The position numbers were made by a program, and so were the translations under genes. Shown here piece after piece: positions 25,007 through 33,367 of a stretch of 64,000 nucleotides of DNA. Positions within the stretch are counted from its first letter, which is position 1; each line of letters begins with the position of its first letter. Where the stretch lies: assembly GCA_963845265.1 (NCBI GenBank), contig CAWJRN010000003.1:186001-250000 (forward strand). Direction: 5' to 3'. The stretch comes from DYRB01 sp963845265 (GTDB taxonomy: Bacteria > Pseudomonadota > Gammaproteobacteria > Chromatiales > Chromatiaceae). The notes below the pieces were generated by a model. It was not told the origin of the DNA and made no database searches. It was given only the letters and a program-made list of their open reading frames with translations.

Positions 25007-25032
25007 GCGCGGGGCAGGGTGCCCTGCCACTT
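25007..25032. repeat. GC hairpin, copy 2 of a dispersed repeat
   Basis: CGCGGGGCAGGG, TGCCC and GCCACT are shared with 13211-13235. GGCAGGG and CCCTGCC can pair. It lies 34 nt after the rhodanese stop, again behind a stop codon. Confidence 0.5.
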
Positions 25033-25153
25033 TCAGCGACTGCAAGTCGTCGAAAACCGAATGCTCTGCGAGGCCCGACTCGGGGGCGTGAGGTGATTCT
25101 GGCCAGGTACGGCGCCGATCGCGATCTCGCAAGAGGTGCACGGGGTAACGACC

Positions 25154-25182
25154 TTGCCTTTTTCCCGTAATTCCCCTATAAA
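25154..25182 (+). promoter_or_regulatory. Sigma-70-type promoter of tusA-dsrE2
   Basis: TTGCCT (25154-25159) and TATAAA (25177-25182) are spaced by exactly 17 bases. A strong GGAGG-type ribosome site (CCGGAGGTT) precedes the tusA ATG. Confidence 0.7.
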
Positions 25183-25234
25183 AGCGAGTTCATGAGTTTT
25201 CTCATATTCTAAAACACTGGAAGCCCCGGAGGTT

Positions 25235-25471
25235 ATGCAAATGGCTGATTTTGATCAAGAACTGGACGCCAGCGGTCTGAACTGCCCCCTGCCGATTCTG
25301 CGCGCCAAGAAGACCCTGAATGGCATGTCCAGCGGACAGGTCCTGCACATCATCGCCACCGACCCCGGTTCGGTGAAGGACTTTGACGCCTTTGCCAATC
25401 AGACCGGCAACACCCTGATGGAGTCCAAGGAAGAGGGCGGCAAGTTCCACTTCCTGATCAAGAAGTCCTGA
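25235..25471 (+). CDS. tusA: TusA sulfur carrier protein
   Basis: A 78-residue SirA/TusA-family protein with the LNCPLPILRAKKTL motif; Cys17 of the CPxP motif carries the persulfide. TusA receives sulfur from rhodanese or cysteine desulfurase and in sulfur oxidisers feeds DsrEFH and the reverse Dsr pathway in the cytoplasm. It is preceded by a near-consensus promoter and a good ribosome-binding site, consistent with the very high expression known for the homologue in purple sulfur bacteria. dsrE2 follows after 97 nt. Confidence 0.95.
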   Translation: MQMADFDQELDASGLNCPLPILRAKKTLNGMSSGQVLHIIATDPGSVKDFDAFANQTGNTLMESKEEGGKFHFLIKKS

Positions 25472-25568
25472 CGATGCCGCCGTGCCCTCACCTCGGGACT
25501 AGCGCCCGGGTGCGGGCATGCATGACCTGAGTGTCCCCGATCAAATAACAGCGCTTGAGGAGTGTCCG

Positions 25569-26048
25569 ATGGACGAGAAGAAGTTGGCGATCATCGCCAC
25601 CAAGGGTTCGCTGGACTGGGCCTATCCCCCTTTCATCCTGGCGTCCACGGCTGCGGCCTTGGGCTACGAGACCCAGATCTTTTTTACTTTTTACGGTCTG
25701 CAGTTGCTGAAGAAGAAGCTGACCCTGGAAGTGACCCCCTTGGGTAACCCGGGTATGCCCATGCCCATGGGCATGGACAAGTGGTTCCCCGTCATCCTCA
25801 CCGCCTTGCCCGGCATGCAGGCGATGATGACCATGATGATGAAAAATACAATGAAGAAGAAGGGCGTGGCCAGCATCGATGAACTGCGCGAGCTGTGCAT
25901 CGAGGCCGAGGTCAAGCTGATCGCCTGCCAGATGACCGTGGATCTGTTCGACATGGATCAGGGCGAGTTCATCGATGGGGTGGAGTACGCCGGAGCCGCC
26001 GCCTTCTTCGAATTCGCTGGCGAGAGCGACATCTGTCTGTATATCTGA
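25569..26048 (+). CDS. dsrE2: DsrE2 membrane-linked sulfurtransferase-like protein
   Basis: A 159-residue DsrE/DsrF-like protein. The start at 25569 follows a GAGGAG-type ribosome site. The N-terminal Rossmann-like half (LAIIATKGSLDWAYPPFILA, TQIFFTFYGLQLLKKK) leads to a Met-rich hydrophobic region (LPGMQAMMTMMMKNTMKKKG) and a C-terminal half with Cys in ELCIEAEVKLIACQMTVDLF. These are the marks of DsrE2, found with rhd and tusA in many sulfur oxidisers and proposed to take part in sulfur transfer at the membrane. Further function is unproven. Confidence 0.9.
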   Translation: MDEKKLAIIATKGSLDWAYPPFILASTAAALGYETQIFFTFYGLQLLKKKLTLEVTPLGNPGMPMPMGMDKWFPVILTALPGMQAMMTMMMKNTMKKKGVASIDELRELCIEAEVKLIACQMTVDLFDMDQGEFIDGVEYAGAAAFFEFAGESDICLYI

Positions 26049-26100
26049 CGGTTGCTGGCTCTGTATCGATCTCTGAACTGCCAGGAAAGATGTCGGATAC

Positions 26101-26130
26101 AAAAACGCCGCCCGAGAGGGCGGCGTTTTT
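26101..26130 (+). terminator. Intrinsic terminator of tusA-dsrE2
   Basis: AAAAACGCCGCCC and its complement form a 13-bp stem around GAGA, with the 3' arm ending in TTTTT. The symmetry would allow termination in both directions, also for fadL-side transcripts. Confidence 0.95.
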
Positions 26131-26418
26131 GTTGGCTACGTCTGCGTTAGATGTTGGTCCAGCAGGGAGACTGTTGGGTGACGACCATCCGGGGGATGTC
26201 CGCCGGGCTCGCTTGGTCGGCAACCGCTCCTGAGTAGCCCGCATGTCCGCCGTCCATGGCGGTCACGCTTCGCCCGGTCGCGGCCCTGGCCTTAAGGGTT
26301 GGGGGATCTGCCGGGGAGGCAGGAGCATTCCCCGACTAGGCGGCGCTCCCGCCGTATCTTACCCTGCCATTTCATAAGCTCCTGCGGATGCTGGCCTTCC
26401 GGGGCCTGGCGAAGGTGC

Positions 26419-27723
26419 TTAGAAGGTCTTGTTGACCTGGACGGCGAAGAGGTTGACGTCGCTCTTGTAGTTGCCATTGATGGCCGTGGTCCCGTTGATG
26501 TCGGACTGGCCGACATAGGGGGTGTCGCCTGAGTAGTCACGATCCTTGGTTGCGACATACATGTAGCCGACCTCGACGGCGAAGCCCTGTCCCAGATCCT
26601 GGGCCACGCCCAGACTGAAGAGCTGGCGGTCCTTGTCCGGCACCCGGGCACTGAAGTGGGCATCCGGCTGGCCAGTCTCGTCATAGGAGTAGCCGAAGCG
26701 CAGTTGGGTGGTCGGGCGGATGTCGTAGGTGAGCCCGATGCGGATGGCGTCGGCATCCTCCCAGTCGTTGGTGTCGGTAGAGATCACTTGTTTGTTCGAC
26801 CGGCCGATGACTGTGATGTCCTGGAATTCGCTCCAGCCTATGCGGGTCCAGTCCGCTTCGACGGCGAGTTGGGGGTTGATGGCGTAGCGTACGCCCACCT
26901 GTAGCCGCCAGGGTAGATTGAGGTCCAGTTTGGCCGGTTGGCCTGGGGGGAGGCGCCCGATTATGACCAGGGTTTGGTTCAACGGGGTATAGGTCCCATT
27001 GACGGCGAGCGTGGCTGCGGAGTGATAGTTCGCCCCGAACGTCCAGGCGGCCTTTTGGGCCATGATGCCGAGGTTCCAACCCCAGCCGCTGCCGCTCCCC
27101 TGAAGGTCGGTGAGGGACGAATTGAGATGCGCTTCTTTGGCCCAGTAGTAATCTAGGCCAGCGGAGACGCTGACCAGATCGTTGATCCGGTAGGTGGCTG
27201 TCGGGCTGGTGTCCAGGACCTGGAGTTTGCTCATGGTTGGCTGGTTGCCGGTGGGCAACGCTGTCGGACCGAGCGGCGGCGGCAGTGGTGCCACGATCAT
27301 GCCCGAGAGGCTAGGGAAGGTCCCTTCGCTCCACCTTGTCTCAAGCCCGAAGGGGGCGCCGGCGCCCAGGCCGAGCCACCATTGGTCGTTAACCTTGGCA
27401 GCGACCTGGAAGATCGGTGCAACCACCCACTGGGGAGCGTTGCTGTCGTGTTTTCCGCTGGCTGTGTCAACGCTCATATTGACGTCGATAAAGATGCCCC
27501 CCAGGGCCAGGCTGGACTGGTCGTGGAAGCCCATGGCGGCGGGATTGTAGGCAAAGGCGCCGATCTCTTTCGGGTTGGCAACCATCGCATTAGCGGTGCT
27601 TAGGCCCGCGGTAGACAGTTCCGGCACGGAGAAGCCAGATGCCTGGACCGCGTGGGGCGCCATCATCGCCACCAAGCCCCCGGCGATGGCTGCTCTTACC
27701 GACATTGCTAGGATTTTGTTCAC
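26419..27723 (-). CDS. FadL/OmpP1-family outer membrane transporter
   Basis: About 434 residues from a GTG at 27723 that begins a signal peptide (VNKILAMSVRAAIAGGLVAM, cleaved near VQA); the frame could extend to 27777. The mature N-terminus ASGFSVPELSTAGLSTANAM and NPKEIGAFAYNPAAMGF are the FadL plug/hatch motifs. A 14-strand barrel pattern follows, and the protein ends in Phe (VNKTF), as expected for BamA recognition. FadL proteins bring hydrophobic substrates such as fatty acids or aromatics across the outer membrane. It is divergent from the LysR gene. Confidence 0.9.
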   Translation of the reverse strand: MNKILAMSVRAAIAGGLVAMMAPHAVQASGFSVPELSTAGLSTANAMVANPKEIGAFAYNPAAMGFHDQSSLALGGIFIDVNMSVDTASGKHDSNAPQWVVAPIFQVAAKVNDQWWLGLGAGAPFGLETRWSEGTFPSLSGMIVAPLPPPLGPTALPTGNQPTMSKLQVLDTSPTATYRINDLVSVSAGLDYYWAKEAHLNSSLTDLQGSGSGWGWNLGIMAQKAAWTFGANYHSAATLAVNGTYTPLNQTLVIIGRLPPGQPAKLDLNLPWRLQVGVRYAINPQLAVEADWTRIGWSEFQDITVIGRSNKQVISTDTNDWEDADAIRIGLTYDIRPTTQLRFGYSYDETGQPDAHFSARVPDKDRQLFSLGVAQDLGQGFAVEVGYMYVATKDRDYSGDTPYVGQSDINGTTAINGNYKSDVNLFAVQVNKTF

Positions 27724-27990
27724 TGTGGCATATTTCCCGAATTTCGTGTTGAGTGGCGGCATCAAAAGCTTGAGCATCTGGGGGAGCGTTGACCCCCTAC
27801 AAACTTGTGGTATTTTGCCATCGCTGTTGTGTCAGGCGCAAGGGCTGTATCCTAAATGACTCAATTGCCCGCTGGTTAGCGTCGCCTTCGGGTTTTTAGC
27901 CCGACTCCTGGGAACAAATGCCTGTGACCTCGTGGATCGTTTTGGTATAAACTTTACTTATTCACATATACGCTTTATTTGGATATCCCC

Positions 27991-28893
27991 ATGGCTGACC
28001 GCAGACTGCAGGTCTTTCATACGGTTGCCCGCTTGTTGAGCTTCACCAAGGCCGCGGAGTCGTTGCACATGACGCAGCCGGCAGTGACCTTTCAGGTTCG
28101 CCAACTCGAGGAATACTTCAATACCCGTCTGTTCGACCGCACCCACAATCGCATCAGCCTGACCGACGCGGGCAAGAAGGTCTTCGAGTACTCGGATCGG
28201 ATCTTCGATCTCTATACGGAGATGGAGAACGGGGTGAGCGAGATCACCGGGGAGATCAGTGGGGCGCTGACCATCGGTGCGAGCACTACTATCGCCGAGT
28301 ATATGCTCCCGACCCTGTTGGGCGACTTCAAGGAGAAGCACCCGGACGTCGCCATCCACCTCAAGGTCTCCAATAGTGAGGGGGTGGTGTCCATGGTGGA
28401 GAACAACACCATTGACCTGGGTGTGGTTGAGGCCCCGGTGACCAACAAAAATCTGGTGGTGGAGCCGTGTAAGCGGGACAAGCTGGTCGCCATCGTTCCG
28501 CCCAAGCACGCGTTGGCCAAGCTCAAGTCGGTCACCTTCGCCCATCTGATCCAGTACCCCTTCATCTGTCGCGAGGAGGGCTCGGGTACCCGCGAGGTGA
28601 TCAACGATTACCTTGACGACCTTTCCAACTGCGATGCGAGCATCAAGATCGCCATGGAGCTGGGCAGCCCCGAGGCAGTCAAGGGGGCGGTTGAGGCGGG
28701 TATGGGGGTCTCGGTGGTGTCTCAGGCCACGATTCAGAAGGAGCTGCGTCTGGGCACCCTGGTGGCCTTAGATCTGGATCCGCCGCTGGAACGCCCCTTT
28801 GCATTTGTCCATCAAAAGCAGAAATTCCGTCTGCGGGTCATGGAGGAGCTGCTGGAGTTCGCCCGCGCCTACTGTAAGGCCCACTGCGACTGA
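27991..28893 (+). CDS. LysR-type transcriptional regulator (CysB/CbbR-like branch)
   Basis: About 300 residues from the ATG at 27991; an alternative TTG lies at 27979. The N-terminal winged helix-turn-helix reads LLSFTKAAESLHMTQPAVTF and VRQLEEYFNTRLFDRTHNRI. The effector domain has ALTIGASTTIAEYMLPTLLG and ends at LEFARAYCKAH. It resembles regulators of sulfur or carbon assimilation, but the effector cannot be read from the sequence. The divergent fadL-like gene, about 270 nt away, and the downstream gene are candidate targets. The intergenic region contains AT-rich promoter-like sequence around 27945. Confidence 0.85.
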   Translation: MADRRLQVFHTVARLLSFTKAAESLHMTQPAVTFQVRQLEEYFNTRLFDRTHNRISLTDAGKKVFEYSDRIFDLYTEMENGVSEITGEISGALTIGASTTIAEYMLPTLLGDFKEKHPDVAIHLKVSNSEGVVSMVENNTIDLGVVEAPVTNKNLVVEPCKRDKLVAIVPPKHALAKLKSVTFAHLIQYPFICREEGSGTREVINDYLDDLSNCDASIKIAMELGSPEAVKGAVEAGMGVSVVSQATIQKELRLGTLVALDLDPPLERPFAFVHQKQKFRLRVMEELLEFARAYCKAHCD

Positions 28894-28901
28894 TCAGGGG
28901 G

Positions 28902-29309
28902 GTGCGGGTGTTTCCACAGCAAGGTCTGAATGCCGCGGAGCGTGAGCTGGTGCGCCTTTATCGGTCCCTGTCGGCTGGGGATCGGGTTAGCCTATCCGCA
29001 TTTGGGGCCTTTCTTGTGCAACGCGCAGAGGGGGCTGGGGGCGAGGGCATGTCCGAGCAGTCGGTATCCCAATATCCGATCCCCGTGGATCGCCCAGGGG
29101 GGGAGTCGGTGATTGCGGCCCTCAAGCGACTGCGTGGGGTCTACCCGATGGTGGAGCGCGGTGCGCTGCTGCACGAGGCGTCCTCTCTGATGTCGACCCA
29201 CGTTCTCCAGGGTCGCCCCGCAGCGGAGGTGATCGATGAGCTGGAGGCGCTCTTCGCTCGCCACTATGCGGCCTACCGCGACGCCCACGACAACCGCTCG
29301 GGAGATTAA
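28902..29309 (+). CDS. Conserved hypothetical protein in the LysR-permease operon
   Basis: A 135-residue soluble protein, largely helical (GLNAAERELVRLYRSLSAGD, EVIDELEALFARHYAAYRD), with a loop rich in Ser and Pro in the middle. I do not recognise a family. It starts 9 nt after the lysR-like stop and ends 9 nt before the permease gene, so the three are very probably one transcript. GC-rich third positions and the tight spacing support a real gene. Confidence 0.65.
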   Translation: MRVFPQQGLNAAERELVRLYRSLSAGDRVSLSAFGAFLVQRAEGAGGEGMSEQSVSQYPIPVDRPGGESVIAALKRLRGVYPMVERGALLHEASSLMSTHVLQGRPAAEVIDELEALFARHYAAYRDAHDNRSGD

Positions 29310-29317
29310 TCGAGCCC

Positions 29318-30382
29318 ATGCAGGTCCTCTCCGAATGGTTCCGGCGCTATTTTTCAGACCCCCAGGTGGTCTTTCTCTCCGTTGCCTTGGCGGCCGGTTT
29401 CGGTGTGGTGCTGACCATGGGGGACATGCTGACCCCGGTGCTGGCCAGCATCGTGATCGCGTATCTGCTGGAAGGTTTGGTGGGCTTCCTGCAGCGTTCG
29501 GGTTGGCCGCGCACCCCGAGCGTATTGGTGGTGTATGTTGCCTTCATGGCCTTTGTGGTGTTGATCCTGTTGTGGGTCATGCCCGTGGTCTCGCACCAGG
29601 TCTCTGACCTGGTCCAGCAATTGCCGAACATGGTGGCCAAGGGCCAGCAGGTCCTAATGCAACTGCCCGAGCGCTACCCCGAGGTGGTCACGACCACCCA
29701 GATCCAGGAGCTGATCGACGCCATTCGTACGGAGATTGCGGGCTTCGGGCAGCAGGTCGTGACTTGGTCGCTCGCGTCGGTGGTGGGCATCATCACCCTG
29801 GCCGTCTATCTGATCCTGATGCCGCTATTGGTGTTCTTCTTCCTCAAGGATCGCGACCTCATCGCCAATTGGTTCAAGGGCTACATGCCCAAGCACCGGC
29901 GCATTGCCGGGACGGTTTGGCACGATGTGGACCGGCAAATCTCCAACTACATTCGCGGCAAGTTCTGGGAGATCCTGATCATCTGGGCGGCCAGCTACCT
30001 GGCCTTTGTCGTGTTTGAGCTCAAATACGCCATGCTGTTGGGGGTGTTGGTGGGGTTGTCGGTGGTCATCCCCTATATCGGGGCCACCCTGGTGACCATC
30101 CCGGTGCTGCTGATCGCCTGGTTTCAATGGGGCTGGACATCGGATTTCGGCTGGCTCGCCCTGACCTATTTCGTCATTCAGGCCCTGGACGGGAACGTGC
30201 TGGTGCCCCTACTGTTCTCCGAGGTCGTCAACCTGCATCCGGTGGCCATCATGGTGGCCATCCTGGTCTTCGGCGGATTCTGGGGATTTTGGGGGGTCTT
30301 TTTTGCGATTCCCTTGGCCACCTTGGTCCAGGCGATCCTGGTAGCCTGGCCGCGGCCGAAGCTTGTGGATGTGCCGAGCTGA
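29318..30382 (+). CDS. PerM-like AI-2E family permease
   Basis: A 354-residue protein with about eight membrane helices. Characteristic blocks are TPVLASIVIAYLLEGLVGFL near the N-terminus, PLLVFFFLKDRDLIANWF and ALDGNVLVPLLFSEVVNLHP near the C-terminus; the last is the signature of the YdiK/PerM/TqsA family. Members export small molecules or act as Na+(Li+)/H+ antiporters, so the substrate is open. It is the last gene of the lysR-like operon. Confidence 0.85.
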   Translation: MQVLSEWFRRYFSDPQVVFLSVALAAGFGVVLTMGDMLTPVLASIVIAYLLEGLVGFLQRSGWPRTPSVLVVYVAFMAFVVLILLWVMPVVSHQVSDLVQQLPNMVAKGQQVLMQLPERYPEVVTTTQIQELIDAIRTEIAGFGQQVVTWSLASVVGIITLAVYLILMPLLVFFFLKDRDLIANWFKGYMPKHRRIAGTVWHDVDRQISNYIRGKFWEILIIWAASYLAFVVFELKYAMLLGVLVGLSVVIPYIGATLVTIPVLLIAWFQWGWTSDFGWLALTYFVIQALDGNVLVPLLFSEVVNLHPVAIMVAILVFGGFWGFWGVFFAIPLATLVQAILVAWPRPKLVDVPS

Positions 30383-30484
30383 CCGGTTCGGTCAAGCAAG
30401 CCTAGGGGTAACGATTGCCCGTCCCCGCATCGAGTAACCCAGTGCTGTCATTGCGGCACAACCAGCGGCTTTAGCCGGTATGTC

Positions 30485-31687
30485 ATGCACGCCTTCTCCC
30501 CGTCGCGATTTCTCGTTTGGTTCGTCGTATTCGTCTTGATCGCGCTGGCCGTGCGGCCTTGGCTGGAACGACTGCTGATCGAGTATCGTGCCGAGCCGCG
30601 GGCGATCACGGCGCGCGGCGACCTAGCCGCGGACGAGCAGAACACCATTGCCATCTTCGACGCCGCCAGCCCCTCGGTGGTGTACATCACTACCACGGAC
30701 CGGGTCCTTGATCTGATCACACGCAACGTCACCGAGGTCCCGAGCGGCACCGGCTCCGGGGTGCTCTGGGACGAGCTCGGCCATGTGGTGACCAACCATC
30801 ATGTCATCGACGACGTACAGGGTGCCTATGTGCGTCTATCAGATCATCGCAACTATGACGCCGTGCTGGTAGGCGCCAGCCCTGAGCACGATCTGGCGGT
30901 CCTGCGCATCGGGGCCCCGGCGGCCAAGCTGAACGCCATTCCGCTAGGGACCAGTCACGATCTCAAGGTCGGCCAGAAGGTGATGGCCATCGGCAATCCC
31001 TTTGGGCTGGACTACACCCTCACCACCGGGGTCATCTCGGCGCTCGACAGGACCATTCCCACCAAGAGCGGGGGCAAGATCGAGCATCTGATTCAGACGG
31101 ATGCCGCCATCAACCCCGGAAACTCCGGTGGTCCTCTGCTCGACAGCGCCGGCCGCTTGATTGGGATCAATACGGCAATCTTCAGTCGCTCGGGCAGTTC
31201 CGCGGGCATCGGCTTCGCCGTTCCGGTGGATACGGTCAACCGCATCGTGCCGCAGTTGATCGCCTACGGGCGCTATGTCCGCCCGAGCCTGGGGATCGCT
31301 GCCGACGACGACATCAGCGAGCGGGTGCTCAAAGAGTTGGGCTTGACGGGCATCCTGGTTCTGAAGGTCGAGGATCGCAGTCCAGCGGCCAAGGCGGGGC
31401 TCCAGCCCGCACGTATCGCCCGCAACGGCGATCTGATCCTGGGGGATGTCATCCTTGCGCTGGATGGGCGGGCGGTAGACGGCCTCGATGCCCTGATTAG
31501 CCTGCTCGAAGGGCATGTGGTCGGGGACCAGGTGATGTTGACCCTGTATCGCAATGGGGCCCAGATGCAGGTACCCATCCAACTGGGCCCGGGGCCAAGG
31601 GCCTCGGATCGCGGCAGGGCCCTTGGGGGCTTGCCGCAGGCGCAGGGGGCAGCGGTCCTAGCCGTCGGCTCATCGCGAATCGGGTGA
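30485..31687 (+). CDS. DegS/HtrA-type periplasmic serine protease
   Basis: A 400-residue protein anchored by one N-terminal membrane helix (FLVWFVVFVLIALAVRPWL), then a trypsin-like domain and one PDZ domain. The catalytic triad is His106 (VVTNHHVI), Asp136 (EHDLAVL) and Ser214 (NPGNSGGPLL). The single PDZ and membrane anchor fit DegS, which cleaves the anti-sigma factor RseA in response to misfolded porins; no rse genes are in the window. The last 30 residues, after GPGPRASDRG, are low complexity and longer than in E. coli DegS. Confidence 0.85.
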   Translation: MHAFSPSRFLVWFVVFVLIALAVRPWLERLLIEYRAEPRAITARGDLAADEQNTIAIFDAASPSVVYITTTDRVLDLITRNVTEVPSGTGSGVLWDELGHVVTNHHVIDDVQGAYVRLSDHRNYDAVLVGASPEHDLAVLRIGAPAAKLNAIPLGTSHDLKVGQKVMAIGNPFGLDYTLTTGVISALDRTIPTKSGGKIEHLIQTDAAINPGNSGGPLLDSAGRLIGINTAIFSRSGSSAGIGFAVPVDTVNRIVPQLIAYGRYVRPSLGIAADDDISERVLKELGLTGILVLKVEDRSPAAKAGLQPARIARNGDLILGDVILALDGRAVDGLDALISLLEGHVVGDQVMLTLYRNGAQMQVPIQLGPGPRASDRGRALGGLPQAQGAAVLAVGSSRIG

Positions 31688-31847
31688 CGGGTCTGCTTCC
31701 TGGGCCGACGGTTCGGTTCATCGCAACTGGGCCTCATTGCGCCGCCAACCCAGCGGCCGGAGATCAATTTATTGCTGCAAGTCGCCCGTATCGGCGGCTA
31801 AACTCGGGTCTCCCGTTCACGAAAAGATCGAACGAAGGAAACTGCAC

Positions 31848-32171
31848 ATGAAAGCTTTGCTACTGATGACCGCCCATGGGCCTTTGATGGTCCTGTCATC
31901 GTTGGACGCCTTGGACGATGATGTCCTCATCGGCAAGCTGCGGTTCAAGGGGGTCGAGAAGTTCCTGGCCTACGAGCTCCCCCTCGATGAGGTCGAGGCC
32001 AAGTATGGTGGTCACTTTCGCGCGGTGATCCATGACCTGCACGAGACCGACGATCTGCGTATTCTGGACATCAACGGCCACCGGATCTTCGAGCTGTTTC
32101 GGCTCGACCGCCTTGGGCAGGTGTTTGTCTACGACCCAACTGGGGCCAAGACCAAGGTCTATATGGACTGA
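31848..32171 (+). CDS. Conserved small cytosolic protein
   Basis: A 107-residue protein (MKALLLMTAHGPLMVLSSLD at the start). The start at 31848 follows a GAAGGAAAC ribosome site; the longer frame upstream has no coding character. It is acidic and predicted mixed alpha/beta, with HDLHETDDLRILDINGHRIF in the centre. No catalytic motif is evident and I cannot assign a family. A 9-bp hairpin follows the stop. Confidence 0.65.
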   Translation: MKALLLMTAHGPLMVLSSLDALDDDVLIGKLRFKGVEKFLAYELPLDEVEAKYGGHFRAVIHDLHETDDLRILDINGHRIFELFRLDRLGQVFVYDPTGAKTKVYMD

Positions 32172-32187
32172 CGGGCTAAGCGGGGGG

Positions 32188-32211
32188 CCGGGTCAGGCCG
32201 GTCTGACCCGG
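32188..32211. terminator. Hairpin between convergent genes
   Basis: CCGGGTCAG and CTGACCCGG pair around six bases. No T-run follows, so intrinsic termination is uncertain. Confidence 0.4.
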
Positions 32212-32249
32212 GTCTGAGAGGGCAGGGATGCCGCGGTCGTAGGCTTAGT

Positions 32250-32507
32250 TCATCCCATCCCGCAGAAGCCGCCGGGGCAACATGAACCGGTGGTGCAGGC
32301 AGGGGCCTCGCCGCCGCTGCGGGCGGAGCTGGAGACGATGTTGCCGCCGGTGGCTAGGCGTTCGACCGGGGCTTGTGCCGGGGTATCGCCGGGGGACATG
32401 CCCAGGCGCTCGCACAGCTCGCCCCAGGTGGCCAGGCTCTCGCTCATGCGATGGTTGACCTCCAACACCTGGCCGTTGTCGGCGCAGCGGTAATCGTAAG
32501 TAGGCAT
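32250..32507 (-). CDS. FmdB-like small zinc-ribbon protein with altered Cys pair
   Basis: An 85-residue protein starting MPTYDYRCADNGQVLEVNHR. The start is that of the FmdB/CxxC_CXXC_SSSS family, but the second Cys of the first pair is replaced (CADN for CxxC) and the C-terminus has a Cys-rich tail (CTTGSCCPGGFCGMG) instead of the usual second pair. Metal binding may therefore rely on the tail. Role unknown. Confidence 0.7.
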   Translation of the reverse strand: MPTYDYRCADNGQVLEVNHRMSESLATWGELCERLGMSPGDTPAQAPVERLATGGNIVSSSARSGGEAPACTTGSCCPGGFCGMG

Positions 32508-32597
32508 CTTGGTTCTCCTGGAATATCGTGAAACGCTAATGTATCAGGATTATACTCGGGGACCCGGTCCGGGCAAATCCGACCGATTGACGCTGGT

Positions 32598-33122
32598 CTA
32601 GTCGATCTGGCTTGCGGCCCACAGCCTGGCCCGCAAGCCGGCCTCAGTGGTGTGTCCGACGCCCGCGAAGCGGATGCGTCCGGCCCCATCCACGACGAAG
32701 CTGGCAGGCACCGCGGGAACCCCCCAGGTGCCGGCCAGGGACCCGTCCGGGTCGGGCAGAACCGGGAACGCAATCGCCTGCTCGCGCATATAGGTTCGGA
32801 TGTCATTGGCATCACCGGACTGCATGGCGACCGTCATCACCCGGTGGTCCTGGGCGATGGCGTCGATTGCCCCTTGGCCCATGCGACAGACCGGGCACCA
32901 GGTCGCCCAGAAGTGGACCAGGACGGGTTCGGCCGCGCCCGCCGCCTGTTGCTTGCCCAGGTCGAAGCGCTGGCCGCTGAGCAGGGTGCCCATCAGGTCG
33001 GGGGCCGGACCCTCCGCCAAGGGGCGGGCCTTCCACCACTGAACCCCAACAAAGACCAGCAGGATGAGGGCGATGTTGATCAGCCAGGATCGGCGGCGGG
33101 AGGCAGGTTTGGGATCTGACAT
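32598..33122 (-). CDS. Membrane-anchored TlpA/DsbE-like thioredoxin
   Basis: A 174-residue protein from the Met at 33122. One N-terminal membrane helix (WLINIALILLVFVGVQWW) anchors a periplasmic redoxin domain with VHFWATWCPVCRMGQGAID (Cys76, Cys79) and the cis-Pro loop WGVPAVPASFVVD. This matches TlpA/ScsD-like thiol reductants that keep cytochrome c or copper-site cysteines reduced. Longer frames upstream are low in coding character. A relation to the PCuAC chaperone or to cytochrome maturation is possible but not shown. Confidence 0.85.
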   Translation of the reverse strand: MSDPKPASRRRSWLINIALILLVFVGVQWWKARPLAEGPAPDLMGTLLSGQRFDLGKQQAAGAAEPVLVHFWATWCPVCRMGQGAIDAIAQDHRVMTVAMQSGDANDIRTYMREQAIAFPVLPDPDGSLAGTWGVPAVPASFVVDGAGRIRFAGVGHTTEAGLRARLWAASQID

Positions 33123-33367
33123 GAGGACGGGTGGCGGTGGGTTGGGGGCTGGGTCTGCAAGCTTATCGCAGCCAGTTGGCAGTGGTGTCGTTCTATGCTC
33201 GATGGGCGTGCGTCGCCAGGGCCGCGTGCGATGCGTGCACTGGGCGCGCCAAATCCGACACTCTAAGCAATTCCATGACCATTGGGGCCTGGGGCGGGAC
33301 GGCAAGGGGTGAGGCGGCTACAATCCCGCCGAAGCCGGTCGCAGGCACCCTACACTGAGGTCTACCC

